NCBI RefSeq assembly: GCF_014204935.1
Contig: NZ_JACHMJ010000001.1
Span: forward strand, 3,224,001-3,288,000
Direction of reading: 5' to 3'
Source of the DNA: Conyzicola lurida
Lineage (GTDB): Bacteria > Actinomycetota > Actinomycetes > Actinomycetales > Microbacteriaceae
Length of the DNA: 64,000 bases
The notes under the pieces are model-generated. The model did not search any database, had not been told where the DNA came from, and saw nothing but the letters and a program-made list of their open reading frames with translations. Below are positions 9,005 through 18,020 of the stretch, piece after piece. The stretch's first letter is position 1, and every line of letters begins with the position of its first letter. The position numbers and the translations under genes were made by a program.

Positions 9005-9030
9005 CCCGGACCCGCTCGCGCGGGCCCGGG
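9005..9030 (-). terminator. Intercistronic hairpin between binding-protein and permease genes
   Basis: CCCGGACCCGC (9005-9015) pairs with GCGGGCCCGGG (9020-9030), 11 bp with one mismatch and a 4-base loop. No T-run follows. In sugar ABC operons such a hairpin after the binding-protein gene usually stabilises its mRNA or lowers permease expression; that role is inferred here. Confidence 0.55.
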
Positions 9031-9042
9031 AAACATCAGGTG

Positions 9043-10347
9043 TTACTGGTTGAGGACGACGTCCATCTCGTTGAAGAACTGGTCGACCGCTTCGTCGACC
9101 GTGAGGGTGCCGAAGCCGAGCTCCTGGCCGATCTGGCGGAATTTCTCCTCCAGCGTGCCGGCACCGATGATCGGCACGGGCGGTGCGTCTCCGAGGCGGT
9201 CTTCGATAGAAGCCTCGTAGTCGTTGATCTGCGCGTCAATACCCTGGAGGTCGGCGCCCTCGAGCTGCGTCTCCGAGGCCGGCAGGCCGCGGTTCGTTCC
9301 GAAGATCGCTCCGACCTCCGGCGAGTTGACGAGGAAGTTCACCAGCGTCGCCGCGGCCTCGGGGTGGTCGGTCTTGGCCGAGATCGTGTGGAGCATGGAC
9401 GGCTTCTGGTACAGGTCCTTCGCGCCCTCGACGGTCACGGGCGGCTCGACCAGGCCGAGCTCGGTGAAGCTCTCGCCGAGGTTGCCGAGGTAGCCGGCGC
9501 CGAAGTTGTCCCAGGTCAGCTCGCTGGTGGTCTGTGCCGCGTCGAAGCCGGAGAGCGGGTAGATCTCCTCGAGCCGCTGCTGCGGGATGGTGACACCGTC
9601 ACGCACGTCGTCGCCCTGTTCCCAGAACTCCGCGAGGCGGTCCTTGTCGAAGCCGGGCTCCGCGTCCTCGCTGAACAGGTACGAGCCTTCGGCGCGCAGC
9701 TGGAGCTCGAAGTTCTGGATGCGTCCGGTCCAGTCCGTTCCGCCGTAGATTCCCTGGGCCGCGCCCGCGTCGGTGACCGTTTCCATCCAGTCCGCGTAGT
9801 CGTCCCAGCTTCCGCCGCCCTCGTAGCCCTCGACGCCGACCTGCTCGAGCAGCTTCGGGTTCGTGTAGAGGCCCCAGGCGTTCGTGGACGTCGGGATGCC
9901 CGTCGTCACGTCGCCGACGACGCCGATCCCGAGAATGTTCTCGCTGAGGGGGTCGGTGTCGATGATGTTGCCGAGGTAGGGGTCGAGGTCGAGCAGCAGC
10001 CCGTTCTCGGAATACTGGCGGAGGTACGAGTAGTCGAACTGCATAACGTCGGGCAGGCCGCCTCCGGCCGCCTCCGTCTGGCGCTTCTCCCAGAACTCGG
10101 GGAAGCCGAGGAACGAGCTGTTGACCGTGATGTTCGGGTATTCCTCGTTGAACGCGGCGAAGGCCTCGTCGTAGAGCGCAGCGCGGACGTCGTTGCCCCA
10201 GAACGCGAAGTTGAGGGTGACCTTCTCGTCGGGGTCGTAGGTCGTGGCGGGCTCTGCGCCACCACCCGAGCAGCCCGCAAGCACGATTGCCGCGCTTATG
10301 CCGAGCCCCACGGCGGCTGCCGCGCGTGATTTTCGAATGCTGAACAT
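9043..10347 (-). CDS. Extracellular sugar-binding lipoprotein of ABC importer
   Basis: 434 residues. A basic N-terminus, a hydrophobic stretch and the lipobox VLAGC (C26) show a type II signal peptide, so the mature protein is tethered outside the membrane. The body follows the type 1 sugar-binding fold (NFAFWGND near the start, KTDHPEAAATLVNFLVN near the end). Two ATGs are in tandem; AGGAGG lies three bases before the first and six before the second, so the second (10345-10347) is chosen. It is the first gene of the importer operon, with promoter and LacI-type operator immediately upstream. Confidence 0.93.
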   Translation of the reverse strand: MFSIRKSRAAAAVGLGISAAIVLAGCSGGGAEPATTYDPDEKVTLNFAFWGNDVRAALYDEAFAAFNEEYPNITVNSSFLGFPEFWEKRQTEAAGGGLPDVMQFDYSYLRQYSENGLLLDLDPYLGNIIDTDPLSENILGIGVVGDVTTGIPTSTNAWGLYTNPKLLEQVGVEGYEGGGSWDDYADWMETVTDAGAAQGIYGGTDWTGRIQNFELQLRAEGSYLFSEDAEPGFDKDRLAEFWEQGDDVRDGVTIPQQRLEEIYPLSGFDAAQTTSELTWDNFGAGYLGNLGESFTELGLVEPPVTVEGAKDLYQKPSMLHTISAKTDHPEAAATLVNFLVNSPEVGAIFGTNRGLPASETQLEGADLQGIDAQINDYEASIEDRLGDAPPVPIIGAGTLEEKFRQIGQELGFGTLTVDEAVDQFFNEMDVVLNQ

Positions 10348-10400
10348 CATTGTCCTCCTGGAAACGTCTCTGTTTACCTAGTGCATGGGAACGCCTCCGA

Positions 10401-10445
10401 GAAAGCGCTTTCCGTCACACTAACAGAGGGTTTGAATTGGGTCAA
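10401..10445 (-). promoter_or_regulatory. Promoter and LacI-type operator of the ABC importer operon
   Basis: On the minus strand TTGACC (10445-10440) and TAGTGT (10422-10417) are spaced by exactly 17 bp. The perfect palindrome GAAAGCGCTTTC (10401-10412) begins about four bases downstream of the -10 box, covering the expected start point. The same operator recurs at 14949, 21709 and 23113, so the regulator encoded at 21812 is the likely repressor. The remaining 10446-10564 leads to the fucosidase gene and shows no further clear site. Confidence 0.75.
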
Positions 10446-10564
10446 CGACAGTCGTCGCCGCGGCGAAACCGCGCCGCACTGTGCCGCTAGCATTCACCCG
10501 ACCGCTGTGAATTCCGACCGGCCCCTTCCCCGCGGTTCCCCGCAGCTCACACGAAAGGCTTCTC

Positions 10565-11767
10565 ATGACAGCACAGTCCCGGCTCCCCGAGTGGGCGCGA
10601 GACGCGAGTTTCGGGATCTTCGTTCACTGGGGGCCGTACTCGGTTCCGGCCTGGGCGGAGCCCACCGGGGCGTGGGGAGCGGTGCCGCCGGAGGAGTGGT
10701 TCGCCCACAACGCCTACGCCGAGTGGTACGCGAACACCGTGCGCATCGCGGGGTCCCCGGCCGAAGCGCACCAGCGCGAGGAACACGGCGGGGCGCCGTA
10801 CGACAGCTTCCTCGACCGGTGGAAGGCGGAGGAGTACTCCCCGTCGGACTGGGCCGCGCTCTTCGCGGCGGCCGGCGCCGACTACGTGATCCCCGTCACG
10901 AAACACCACGACGGCGTGACCCTGTGGGACGCACCGGGGTCGGGCGATCTGACGACCGTCGCCCGCGGTCCGAAGCGCGACCTGCTCGCGCCTCTCGCCG
11001 ACGCGGTCCGCGCCGAAGGTATCCGCTTCGGCGTCTACTACTCCGGCGGGCTCGACTGGGCGTTCACCGATTTCCCTCCGCTGGAGACCATGGAGCACGT
11101 CGACGACTACCGCCCGGTCGACGACGCCTACGCGCGCTACGCCACCGGCCACGTCCGCGACCTCATCGACCGGTACCGGCCCTCGGTGATCTGGAACGAC
11201 ATCGAGTGGCCCGACGCGGGCAAGGCCGACGGAACTCTCGACGCCCTGATGGCGCACTACCGGGCGGTCGTGCCGGACGGCATCGTCAACGACCGATGGG
11301 GAACCGATCTCTGGGACTACCGCACGAGCGAGTACTCGCACGACACGCAGAACGAGGCCGGCGTCGGGTGGGAACACAACCGCGGGCTCGGGTTCTCCTT
11401 CGGTTTCAACCAACTCGAGGACGAGTCGCTCACCCTCGGCCCGCGCGAGCTGGCCCGCCTCTACGCCGACATCGTGTCGCGCGGCGGCCGGCTGCTCCTG
11501 AACATCGGGCCGAAGGCCTCCGGCGAGATCCCCGCTGTGCAGCGCCGCACCCTCGAGGGCATCAGCGCCTGGATGGGCGAGGTCAAACCGCTCACCATCG
11601 GCCGATCGCCCGTTGCGGCAGACGCCGTCACCGCGTCGTCACCGAGCGGCGAGGCCCCGTGGTTCCGGGCCTGGCGCGTCGGCGACCGCATTGTCGTCGT
11701 CGTCGACTCCGCGGACACCGTGGTCACGGCCACGGGCGAGGTCGTCCGCGTCCAGCTGCCCGAGTAG
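10565..11767 (+). CDS. GH29 alpha-L-fucosidase
   Basis: 400 residues, cytoplasmic (no signal peptide). GH29 hallmarks are FGIFVHWGPYSVPAW near the start, VTKHHDGVTLWD around 110-120, and WNDIEWPDAGK with the predicted nucleophile D212, the same layout as the WND-x-x-WP-x-x-GK element of Thermotoga fucosidase. It releases alpha-L-fucose from imported oligosaccharides. It is divergent from the importer operon and shares its control region, so it is likely induced together with uptake. Confidence 0.92.
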   Translation: MTAQSRLPEWARDASFGIFVHWGPYSVPAWAEPTGAWGAVPPEEWFAHNAYAEWYANTVRIAGSPAEAHQREEHGGAPYDSFLDRWKAEEYSPSDWAALFAAAGADYVIPVTKHHDGVTLWDAPGSGDLTTVARGPKRDLLAPLADAVRAEGIRFGVYYSGGLDWAFTDFPPLETMEHVDDYRPVDDAYARYATGHVRDLIDRYRPSVIWNDIEWPDAGKADGTLDALMAHYRAVVPDGIVNDRWGTDLWDYRTSEYSHDTQNEAGVGWEHNRGLGFSFGFNQLEDESLTLGPRELARLYADIVSRGGRLLLNIGPKASGEIPAVQRRTLEGISAWMGEVKPLTIGRSPVAADAVTASSPSGEAPWFRAWRVGDRIVVVVDSADTVVTATGEVVRVQLPE

Positions 11768-11777
11768 CAGCGCGCTG

Positions 11778-12707
11778 TCAGAGGTAGCGGGCGGAGGTGT
11801 CCGGCAGTCCGCGGTGCGCGACGAGAGCACCGTCGCGCACCGCGAGCTCGGCGACGTGGATCGCCGTCCGCCGGGCTGCCGGGGCCGAGGCGTCGGAGAG
11901 CTCCGACCCGTCGAACCCCGGGTGCGTGAAGTAGAACACCACGGCGGTATCGCCCGTGACCAGGACGTCGGCGTGCCGGCCGATCTCGCGGTCCTCCGGG
12001 TGCGCGCCCGGCGATTCGAGTATCCGCGCCGCCTGTCGCGACCACCCGATGCCGTCGGTCGAGCGATACACGCCCTGCCCCTGCCACTCGTCGACGATGA
12101 GCCACCACCAGCCGCCGAGCTCGAACACGTTCGGGCCCTCGTGCGGGGCGCCGCCGACGACGAGCCCCTCGCGGTGCCAGTCGTAGCCGTCGGTGCTCAC
12201 GGCGCTCCAGGTGGTGGAATCCGCCGCCTCGTCCTTGAACCACAGGCGCAGTCCACCGCCGGGGGCGCATGCTACGGCGGCATCGATGACGAAGTCGCCG
12301 ACATCCACTCGCCCCACTCGGCTCCACGAGACGAGGTCGTCGCTGACGAAATGCACGATGTGGCGATGATGCCCGGCCCAGGCGGAGGGGGTGCCCGCGA
12401 TCCAGGTGAGGTACATGTGGTACTCGCCGCCGAGGAGCACCACCTCGGGCGCCCAGTGCGTATTGAGTCCCGGCTCGTCCGGTGCGTCGAGCCCGTCGAC
12501 GACCCCGCGGTACTGCCAGCTGACGCCGCCGTCGGTCGAGACGGCCACCCCGATACGGCTGCCGTGCACCCATTCGACGCCGGGCGCCTCGAGCAGGGCG
12601 CGACGCTGGGTGTAGAACATCCACCACTCGTCGGTTCCCTCGCGGCGGATCACCGCGGGGTCGGACGCGCCGTCCCACAGCGCATCGCGGTAGATCGGCG
12701 CGCTCAC
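11778..12707 (-). CDS. Five-bladed beta-propeller glycosidase, GH43/GH117-like
   Basis: 309 residues from a GTG overlapping the upstream stop. Repeated blade motifs occur: ASDPAVIRR with the candidate base D16, NTHWAPEVVLLGGEYHMYLTW, HFVSDDLVSWSR, and HEGPNVFELGGWWWL with a candidate acid Glu in EGP. This arrangement (DP, APEV, EGP) is the GH43 catalytic frame; family assignment beyond GH43/GH32-like propellers is uncertain. It is cytoplasmic and convergent with the fucosidase, last in a three-gene operon with a dehydrogenase and an M24-like protein. Confidence 0.7.
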   Translation of the reverse strand: MSAPIYRDALWDGASDPAVIRREGTDEWWMFYTQRRALLEAPGVEWVHGSRIGVAVSTDGGVSWQYRGVVDGLDAPDEPGLNTHWAPEVVLLGGEYHMYLTWIAGTPSAWAGHHRHIVHFVSDDLVSWSRVGRVDVGDFVIDAAVACAPGGGLRLWFKDEAADSTTWSAVSTDGYDWHREGLVVGGAPHEGPNVFELGGWWWLIVDEWQGQGVYRSTDGIGWSRQAARILESPGAHPEDREIGRHADVLVTGDTAVVFYFTHPGFDGSELSDASAPAARRTAIHVAELAVRDGALVAHRGLPDTSARYL

Positions 12708-13804
12708 CCGTCGATTCCGGGCCGGTTGTCCACCACCGGCGACTCCAGCGCCCCTCGCAGCGACTCGTCGCTCTGCACCCGGACGCGGCCGATCTGCCGC
12801 TCCTCGCGCGCCGACACGTAGAAAGCGGTGACGATCTCCAGCGCCCGCGCGGGCTCGGCCGCCACCGCCGGCAGCCCGGAGCCGCTGAACAGCGACGCGT
12901 AGACGCTCTCGAGCAGGGCGTCGTGTCCGCTCGCGACCACCTCGCTGCCGAACGCCCAGCTCGCCGCCTCCTCCTCGCCCACCGACGGAGCGGGCGTGAT
13001 GCGCCAGTGCGACGGGTCGTGCCCGTAGAGATGATCGACCTCGATGGTCGCCCGCTCGGTGTCGATGCGGATCGAGCTCGTCTGCCGGGGCGACACGACA
13101 CTGGTCGAGACGGATGCCACGGCACCCGATTCGAAGAGGATGGTGCCGGTCGAGACGTCCTCGGTCTCGACATCGCGGTCCTGCCGCCAGAGCTGGGCCG
13201 AGGCCGAGCGCCAGTCGCCCAGCAGGTAGGCGAGCAGGTCGATCTGGTGGATGCCGTGACTGAGGGTGGTGCCGCCGCCCTCGGTCTCCCAGCGTCCGCG
13301 CCACGGCACGGCGTAGTACTCGGCGTCGCGGTACCAGAGCGTGTTGCAGGTGGCGAACAGCACCCGCCCGAACGCTCCCGCGTCGAGCAGGCGCTTCACG
13401 TGGTCGGCGGCCGAGCCGGTGCGCTGTTGGAAGACGACCGCGAACCGGCGGTCGGCGTCGGCCGCGGCATCCGTCATCGACTGCAGCTCGGAGAGCGACA
13501 GAGCCGGCGGCTTCTCGGCGATCACGTGGGCGCCGTGGGCGAAGGCCGTGACCGCCTGCGGGCGGTGCACTCCGGGCGGGGTGCAGAGGTGCACGACGTC
13601 GATCTCGTGGGCCGCGAAGAGCGCCTCGAACGAGTCGTAGGCCGCGGCGGCCGGCGCGTTGTCAGCCGCGAACTCGGCGGCACGGCCGGGCAGCACGTCG
13701 GCGACCGCGACCAGCTCGGCGCCGTCGATCGCGGCGATGCTGCGGGCGTGCAGAACGGCCACCGACCCTGTTCCGATGATGGCGGCGCGCAGGGTGTCGG
13801 TCAT
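12704..13804 (-). CDS. Gfo/Idh/MocA-family oxidoreductase (first of three in locus)
   Basis: 366 residues from an ATG overlapping the upstream stop (ATGA). The N-terminal Rossmann fold has IIGTGSVAVLHARSI, followed by VVHLCTPPGVH and the conserved AEKPPALS (the E-K-P motif whose Lys takes part in catalysis). GGGTTLSHGIHQIDLL carries the substrate-domain H-x-x-D-x. These enzymes oxidise or reduce sugars, often at C1 or C3, with NAD(P). The substrate is unknown; coupling to a propeller glycosidase suggests a sugar or glycoside. Confidence 0.87.
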   Translation of the reverse strand: MTDTLRAAIIGTGSVAVLHARSIAAIDGAELVAVADVLPGRAAEFAADNAPAAAAYDSFEALFAAHEIDVVHLCTPPGVHRPQAVTAFAHGAHVIAEKPPALSLSELQSMTDAAADADRRFAVVFQQRTGSAADHVKRLLDAGAFGRVLFATCNTLWYRDAEYYAVPWRGRWETEGGGTTLSHGIHQIDLLAYLLGDWRSASAQLWRQDRDVETEDVSTGTILFESGAVASVSTSVVSPRQTSSIRIDTERATIEVDHLYGHDPSHWRITPAPSVGEEEAASWAFGSEVVASGHDALLESVYASLFSGSGLPAVAAEPARALEIVTAFYVSAREERQIGRVRVQSDESLRGALESPVVDNRPGIDG

Positions 13805-14874
13805 GGTCTCTCCAGTTCGATGGGGCGGCGGATCCCGCCCACGGTCACGGTCGGCCAGGCGGGATCGACGGTGAGCACCTCGATGCCGTCGGCGGCGAGC
13901 AGCACGGTGTCTTCGATCTTCGCGCCCGGGGCGGTGGGGTTCCAGGCGAAGGCCTGCCCGAGGTGGATGGGGTCTGCGGCGCCGGGCGTGGCCCGAGGGT
14001 CGCGGCCGTTGTAGCCGGCAGCTCCCCCTTGGTGGTGGCGGCGCCACTCCTCGGGGTCGAAGCCGTTGCTGCCGTAGGCGGCGGTTCCCGCGGCGAGCAC
14101 CTCGCCGAGCGTCGCGCCCGGCACCGTCGCGGCGAAGAAGGCCGCCTCGACCTCGCGGATGCGCGCCTCGGCATCGCTCTCGTCGGCACGCGCGGGCCCG
14201 AAGCGCACCCAGCGGGTGAGGTTGGCGACGAGCCCGTCGCGGCGGCCGCAGACGACGGCCATCGCCCGGTCGCCGAGAGGGGCCGCCGTGGGCAGCGGAT
14301 GACGGTGGCCGAGACGGTCGCGACCCGCGACCAGCAGCACCAGCGGGTCGATGCCGCGCGCGATGAGGCCGGCGCCGAGGGCCGCCGCGATCTCGCGCTC
14401 GCTGTCGTCGCTGCGGGCCGCGCCCAGCACGACGGTCGTCACCTCGGCGCACTCGCGGCCGAGCTCGCGGTAGGCGTCGAGCTCCACCGGCAGCAGCGCG
14501 GCGCGGGCCGTGCGCAGCCGGTGCGCCACCTCGCTCTCGCGGACCACCCGCGGGCCGGCCGGCAGCGCGAGCGGCTCGTACCAGGGCACCTCGACCACGG
14601 TCACGTCGTCGGGAAGTTCCTCGGCCTCGAGGCGGGCGCGCTCGTTGGAGTAGAGCACGACGGTGTCGCCGTCGCGGCCCACGACCACCGCGAGCAGCGG
14701 GTCGCCGGCGAGGCTGGTGTGCGTGCGGGTGCCGCCCAGATACCAGGCGATCGCGCCGTGGCTGGTGAGCACGAGCTCGTCGGCGTCTGCCCCGTCGAGC
14801 ACGCCGAGCAGTCGCTGGCGCTTGGCGGCGCGGTCGGTGGCGGTGGTGAGTCCGCCGTCGGGTCGAACCGCCAT
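13801..14874 (-). CDS. M24 (aminopeptidase P/creatinase fold) protein with altered metal site
   Basis: 357 residues with the creatinase-type N-terminal domain (1-130) and a pita-bread domain after it. In M24 peptidases two Asp ligands lie in a D-x-G...D-x-T-R segment; here this reads MAVVCGRRDGL then ANLTR, so both Asp are missing. The first Glu of the E-P-G loop is Asn (AWNPTAPG), while the His in HHQGGAAGY and the last Glu (KIEDTVLL) remain. It may therefore not bind the two metals and, like creatinase, may do different chemistry. First gene of its operon, with AAAGGAG upstream. Usually annotated as Xaa-Pro peptidase, which I would not trust here. Confidence 0.75.
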   Translation of the reverse strand: MAVRPDGGLTTATDRAAKRQRLLGVLDGADADELVLTSHGAIAWYLGGTRTHTSLAGDPLLAVVVGRDGDTVVLYSNERARLEAEELPDDVTVVEVPWYEPLALPAGPRVVRESEVAHRLRTARAALLPVELDAYRELGRECAEVTTVVLGAARSDDSEREIAAALGAGLIARGIDPLVLLVAGRDRLGHRHPLPTAAPLGDRAMAVVCGRRDGLVANLTRWVRFGPARADESDAEARIREVEAAFFAATVPGATLGEVLAAGTAAYGSNGFDPEEWRRHHQGGAAGYNGRDPRATPGAADPIHLGQAFAWNPTAPGAKIEDTVLLAADGIEVLTVDPAWPTVTVGGIRRPIELERP

Positions 14875-14910
14875 ACTCCGCGCTCCTTTGCGTGAGTTGC
14901 AGCCGCACCT

Positions 14911-14960
14911 TTGTGGTCCGGCTCGCTTCGAGCCTAGAGTGTATCTGAGAAAGCGGTTTC
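14911..14960 (+). promoter_or_regulatory. Promoter and operator of the uronate/aldarate operon
   Basis: TTGTGG (14911-14916), an 18-bp spacer and TAGAGT (14935-14940) form a plausible promoter reading right. GAAAGCGGTTTC (14949-14960) follows eight bases later, one base from the perfect palindrome found at 10401. The placement of operator over the start point matches the other promoters of the regulon. It probably also serves the divergent M24-like operon. Confidence 0.65.
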
Positions 14961-15007
14961 CCAGTCGGGTCGCCGCCTCTCTTTCCGATCAATGACGATG
15001 AGGATGA

Positions 15008-15952
15008 ATGAGAATTCTGGTTACCGGCGGCGCGGGCCGACTCGGCCGCTCGACGCTGTCCACGCTGGAGGCCGCCGGCCACGAGGTCGTCAGCATCGAC
15101 CGCGCCACCGCCCCCGGTTTCACCGGCCGGCAGCTCGACATCGACCTGGCCCACCCGACCGCGTTCGCGGATCTCGTGGCGGCCGAAGCGCCCGACGCGA
15201 TCGTGCATCTCGCGGCGATCGCCGTGCCGTTCTCGGCGCCGGAGGCCGACATCCTGAGCACCAATTCGCGACTCGCGTTCACGGTGCTCGACGCCGCCCG
15301 CCAGCACGGGGTCGCCCGCGTACTGGCCGCGTCGAGCCCGACCGTGATCGGCTACGGCAGCCCCACCGGCTGGCGGCCCGACTACCTGCCCCTCGACGAG
15401 CGGCACCCGGCCCGGCCGTGGAACGCCTACGCGCTGTCGAAACAGCTCGTGGAGAACACGGTCGCGATGTTCGCCCGCCAGGCGACATCCACAATCTTCG
15501 GCGCCTTCCGCCCGTGCTTCGTGATCTCGCCCGGCGAGTGGGCGGGCGAACCCACGCAGCAGGGCCACACCGTCGTCGACCGCCTGAACGATCCCTCGCT
15601 CGCCGCCGTCTCGCTGTTCAACTACGTCGACGCGCGGGACGCCGCCGACTTCGTGCTGGCCTGGGTCGAGCGCGCGGGCGCCGCCGAGAACGGCGAGGTC
15701 TTCTTCGTCGGGGCGGATGACGCGCTGGCGCTGGACTCCCTCGACAGGCTGCTGCCCTACCCGGAGGCCGCCGCCCTCACCGGCACGGCCCCGGCGTTCA
15801 GCTCGCGGCACGCCGCCGAGCGGCTCGGGTGGGCGCCGACCCGTTCCTGGCGCACCGAACTCGCTCCCGGGCAGCGCGCTCTGCTGCGTTCCCCCGACCA
15901 CGCCCGCCCCACAACCGACCACCGCCCCGCGACCGAATCGAGCCACCCGTGA
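15008..15952 (+). CDS. NAD-dependent epimerase/dehydratase-type SDR, possible uronate dehydrogenase
   Basis: 314 residues. The extended SDR pattern is clear: VTGGAGRLGRSTL (nucleotide loop), HLAAIAVPF, and Y-A-L-S-K as the catalytic Y-x-x-x-K with preceding ASSPTVIGYG. It starts an operon with a KdgD-type dehydratase, an enolase-family dehydratase and a ketoglutarate-semialdehyde dehydrogenase. In the known oxidative pathway the first step, uronate to aldarate, is done by an SDR of this type (Udh), so that role is proposed. The length is longer than typical Udh (about 265), so another sugar dehydrogenase or epimerase is possible. Confidence 0.75.
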   Translation: MRILVTGGAGRLGRSTLSTLEAAGHEVVSIDRATAPGFTGRQLDIDLAHPTAFADLVAAEAPDAIVHLAAIAVPFSAPEADILSTNSRLAFTVLDAARQHGVARVLAASSPTVIGYGSPTGWRPDYLPLDERHPARPWNAYALSKQLVENTVAMFARQATSTIFGAFRPCFVISPGEWAGEPTQQGHTVVDRLNDPSLAAVSLFNYVDARDAADFVLAWVERAGAAENGEVFFVGADDALALDSLDRLLPYPEAAALTGTAPAFSSRHAAERLGWAPTRSWRTELAPGQRALLRSPDHARPTTDHRPATESSHP

Positions 15953-16881
15953 GCATCTCCTTCGACGGCGTCCTGTTCTTCCCCGTCACCCCCTTCGACG
16001 CGTCCGGCGACGTATCGCTCGACGTTCTCCGCGAGCACGTGTCGACTCGTCTCGACTCCGGTCCGGGTGCGGTGTTCCCGGCCTGCGGTACCGGCGAGTT
16101 CCACGCGCTCTCGGTCGCCGAGGCACTCTCGGTGACCCGCGCCGCGGTCGAGGTGACCGTGGGACGCGTTCCGGTCGTGGCCGGCGCGGGCGGCTCGCTC
16201 GGGCAGGCCCGCGAGCTGGCGAGAGGCGCCGCGGACGCTGGAGCCGACGCGCTCCTGCTGCTGCCGCCGTACCTCGTCGGCGGTCCGATCGCGGGGCTCC
16301 TGGCCTACGTCGACGACATCGCCGCGGCATCCGACCTGCCCGTCATCGTCTACCACCGCGGTACCGCGAAGTTCACCGCCGATGCCATCCGCGAGCTGAC
16401 GGCGAACCCGAAGGTCGTCGGCTTCAAGGACGGCATCGGCGACGTCGGACTCGCGCAGGAGATCGCGCTGGCCGTCGCCGCGAGCGGCCGCGACGACTTC
16501 CACCTGTTCAACGGCCTGCTCACCGCGGAGCTCACCCAGGGCGCCTACCGCGCCATCGGCATCCCGCTCTACTCGTCGGCGGCGTTCGCGATGCTGCCCG
16601 AGATCGCGCTCGCCTACTACCGCGCGTACACCGCCGGCGACGAGGTCGTGCGCCAGCGCATCCTGCGCGAGTTCTACCTGCCGCTCGTGCGGCTGCGCGA
16701 CGAGACCCCCGGATTCGGCGTCTCGCTCATCAAGGCCGGCCTGCGACTGGGCGGGCTGGATGTCGGATCGGTGCGGGCACCGCTCGTGGACCCGACGCCC
16801 GGGCAGACCGACCGTCTCGCCACGATCCTCGCCGCCGGGCGCTCGCTCGCGGCCTCGCTCGACGCCCCGGCACACGCGTGA
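15949..16881 (+). CDS. 5-dehydro-4-deoxyglucarate dehydratase (KdgD type)
   Basis: 310 residues from a GTG overlapping the SDR stop (GTGA). It is a DapA-like TIM barrel with FFPVTPFDASGDV, the substrate motif GTGEFHAL, YHRGTAKF and the Schiff-base lysine K160 in VVGFKDGIGD; GFKDG-x-GD is characteristic of KdgD. The reaction is 5-dehydro-4-deoxy-D-glucarate to 2,5-dioxopentanoate plus CO2 and water. The next two genes supply its substrate and consume its product, which supports the call. Confidence 0.88.
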   Translation: MSISFDGVLFFPVTPFDASGDVSLDVLREHVSTRLDSGPGAVFPACGTGEFHALSVAEALSVTRAAVEVTVGRVPVVAGAGGSLGQARELARGAADAGADALLLLPPYLVGGPIAGLLAYVDDIAAASDLPVIVYHRGTAKFTADAIRELTANPKVVGFKDGIGDVGLAQEIALAVAASGRDDFHLFNGLLTAELTQGAYRAIGIPLYSSAAFAMLPEIALAYYRAYTAGDEVVRQRILREFYLPLVRLRDETPGFGVSLIKAGLRLGGLDVGSVRAPLVDPTPGQTDRLATILAAGRSLAASLDAPAHA

Positions 16882-18020
16882 CCACGATCACCCGCGTCAC
16901 CACGACCCCGCTGACCGCGGGCATGCCGCGGCCGTGGGTACCGAGCGCGCCCTGGCTGCACCTCGTGCGGGTCGACGTCGAGTGTTCCGACGGGGTGACC
17001 GGCACCGGGTTCTCCTGGACCCCGACGATCGGCGCCGCCGCGGTGCGCGCGCTGCTCGACACCGATATCGCCGAGTTCGTCGTCGGGCGTGAGGCCGACG
17101 CGCGGTCGCTCTGGCCGCAGCTCTGGCGCCACCTGCACGAGGCCGGAGGTGGCGGCATCACCACGATCGCGATGGCCGGCATCGACCTCGCCCTCTGGGA
17201 CGCGGCCGGCCAGCGCTCGTCGCTCGGCCTCGCCGACGCGGTCGGGCGTGTGCGCTGGAGGGTCGGCGTCTACGGCAGCGGCGTCAACCTGCACTACCCG
17301 CTCGACGAGCTCGTCGCGCAGACGCGGCGCTGGGTCGACACCGGCTACGACGCCGTCAAGATCAAGGTCGGCAAACCGGATCTCGCCGAAGACCTCGACC
17401 GCGTCGCCGCCGTGCGCGAGGTGCTCGGGCCGCACCGGCAGCTGATGATCGACGCCAACCAGCGCTGGGACCTGCCGACCGCCATCACCGCCCTCGCCGA
17501 ACTCGAGCGCTTCGACCCGCACTGGATCGAGGAGCCGCTGCGCTCGGACGACACCCTCGGCTACGTCGAACTGCGCCGCTCGACGAGCGTGCCCGTCGCC
17601 ATGGGCGAGAACGTGCACACCGCCTTCCGGGTCCGCGAGCTCGCCGACCTCGGCGCCGCGGACATCCTGCAGCCCAACGTCGTGCGCGTCGGCGGCATCA
17701 CGCCGTTCCTCGAGATCGCCGCACTGGTCGACGACGCCGGGCTCGTGCTCGCCCCGCACCTGCTGCCCGAACTGAGCGGCCAGCTCGCGATGGCGATCGC
17801 GCAGGAGACCCGCATCGAACGGGTCGAGGACGCCGACCTCGACACCCTCGGCCTGCTCGCCGCGCCGAGCCCGGTGGTGTTCGCCGGGGCCACGCTTACC
17901 GCGCCCGGTGCCGCCGGAACCGGCATCCGGCTCGTCACCCAGTCGCCGTCAGGCGCTGACAATGACACGCACGCACCGCACTCCCCCGCCACCTCGCCCG
18001 CTCCTACGGAGGCCTCATGA
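16878..18020 (+). CDS. Enolase-superfamily sugar-acid dehydratase (mandelate racemase group)
   Basis: 380 residues from a GTG overlapping KdgD. The active site is intact: K161 and K163 in VKIKVGK, metal ligands D192 (DANQRW), E218 or E219 (IEEP) and E244 (MGEN), and base H294 in APHLLPELSG. It dehydrates a sugar acid; with KdgD next to it, galactarate, glucarate or a related aldarate is the best guess, although fuconate-type substrates cannot be excluded given the fucosidase. The C-terminal 25 residues are Pro/Ser/Thr-rich and probably disordered. Confidence 0.85.
   Translation: MTTITRVTTTPLTAGMPRPWVPSAPWLHLVRVDVECSDGVTGTGFSWTPTIGAAAVRALLDTDIAEFVVGREADARSLWPQLWRHLHEAGGGGITTIAMAGIDLALWDAAGQRSSLGLADAVGRVRWRVGVYGSGVNLHYPLDELVAQTRRWVDTGYDAVKIKVGKPDLAEDLDRVAAVREVLGPHRQLMIDANQRWDLPTAITALAELERFDPHWIEEPLRSDDTLGYVELRRSTSVPVAMGENVHTAFRVRELADLGAADILQPNVVRVGGITPFLEIAALVDDAGLVLAPHLLPELSGQLAMAIAQETRIERVEDADLDTLGLLAAPSPVVFAGATLTAPGAAGTGIRLVTQSPSGADNDTHAPHSPATSPAPTEAS

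Noticed and set aside
12704-15946. Open frame of 1080 codons on the minus strand across the M24-like and SDR genes
   Set aside because: Only its last 366 codons are a real protein (Gfo/Idh). The rest is Arg/Gly/Pro-rich shadow translation of two well-supported genes in other frames.
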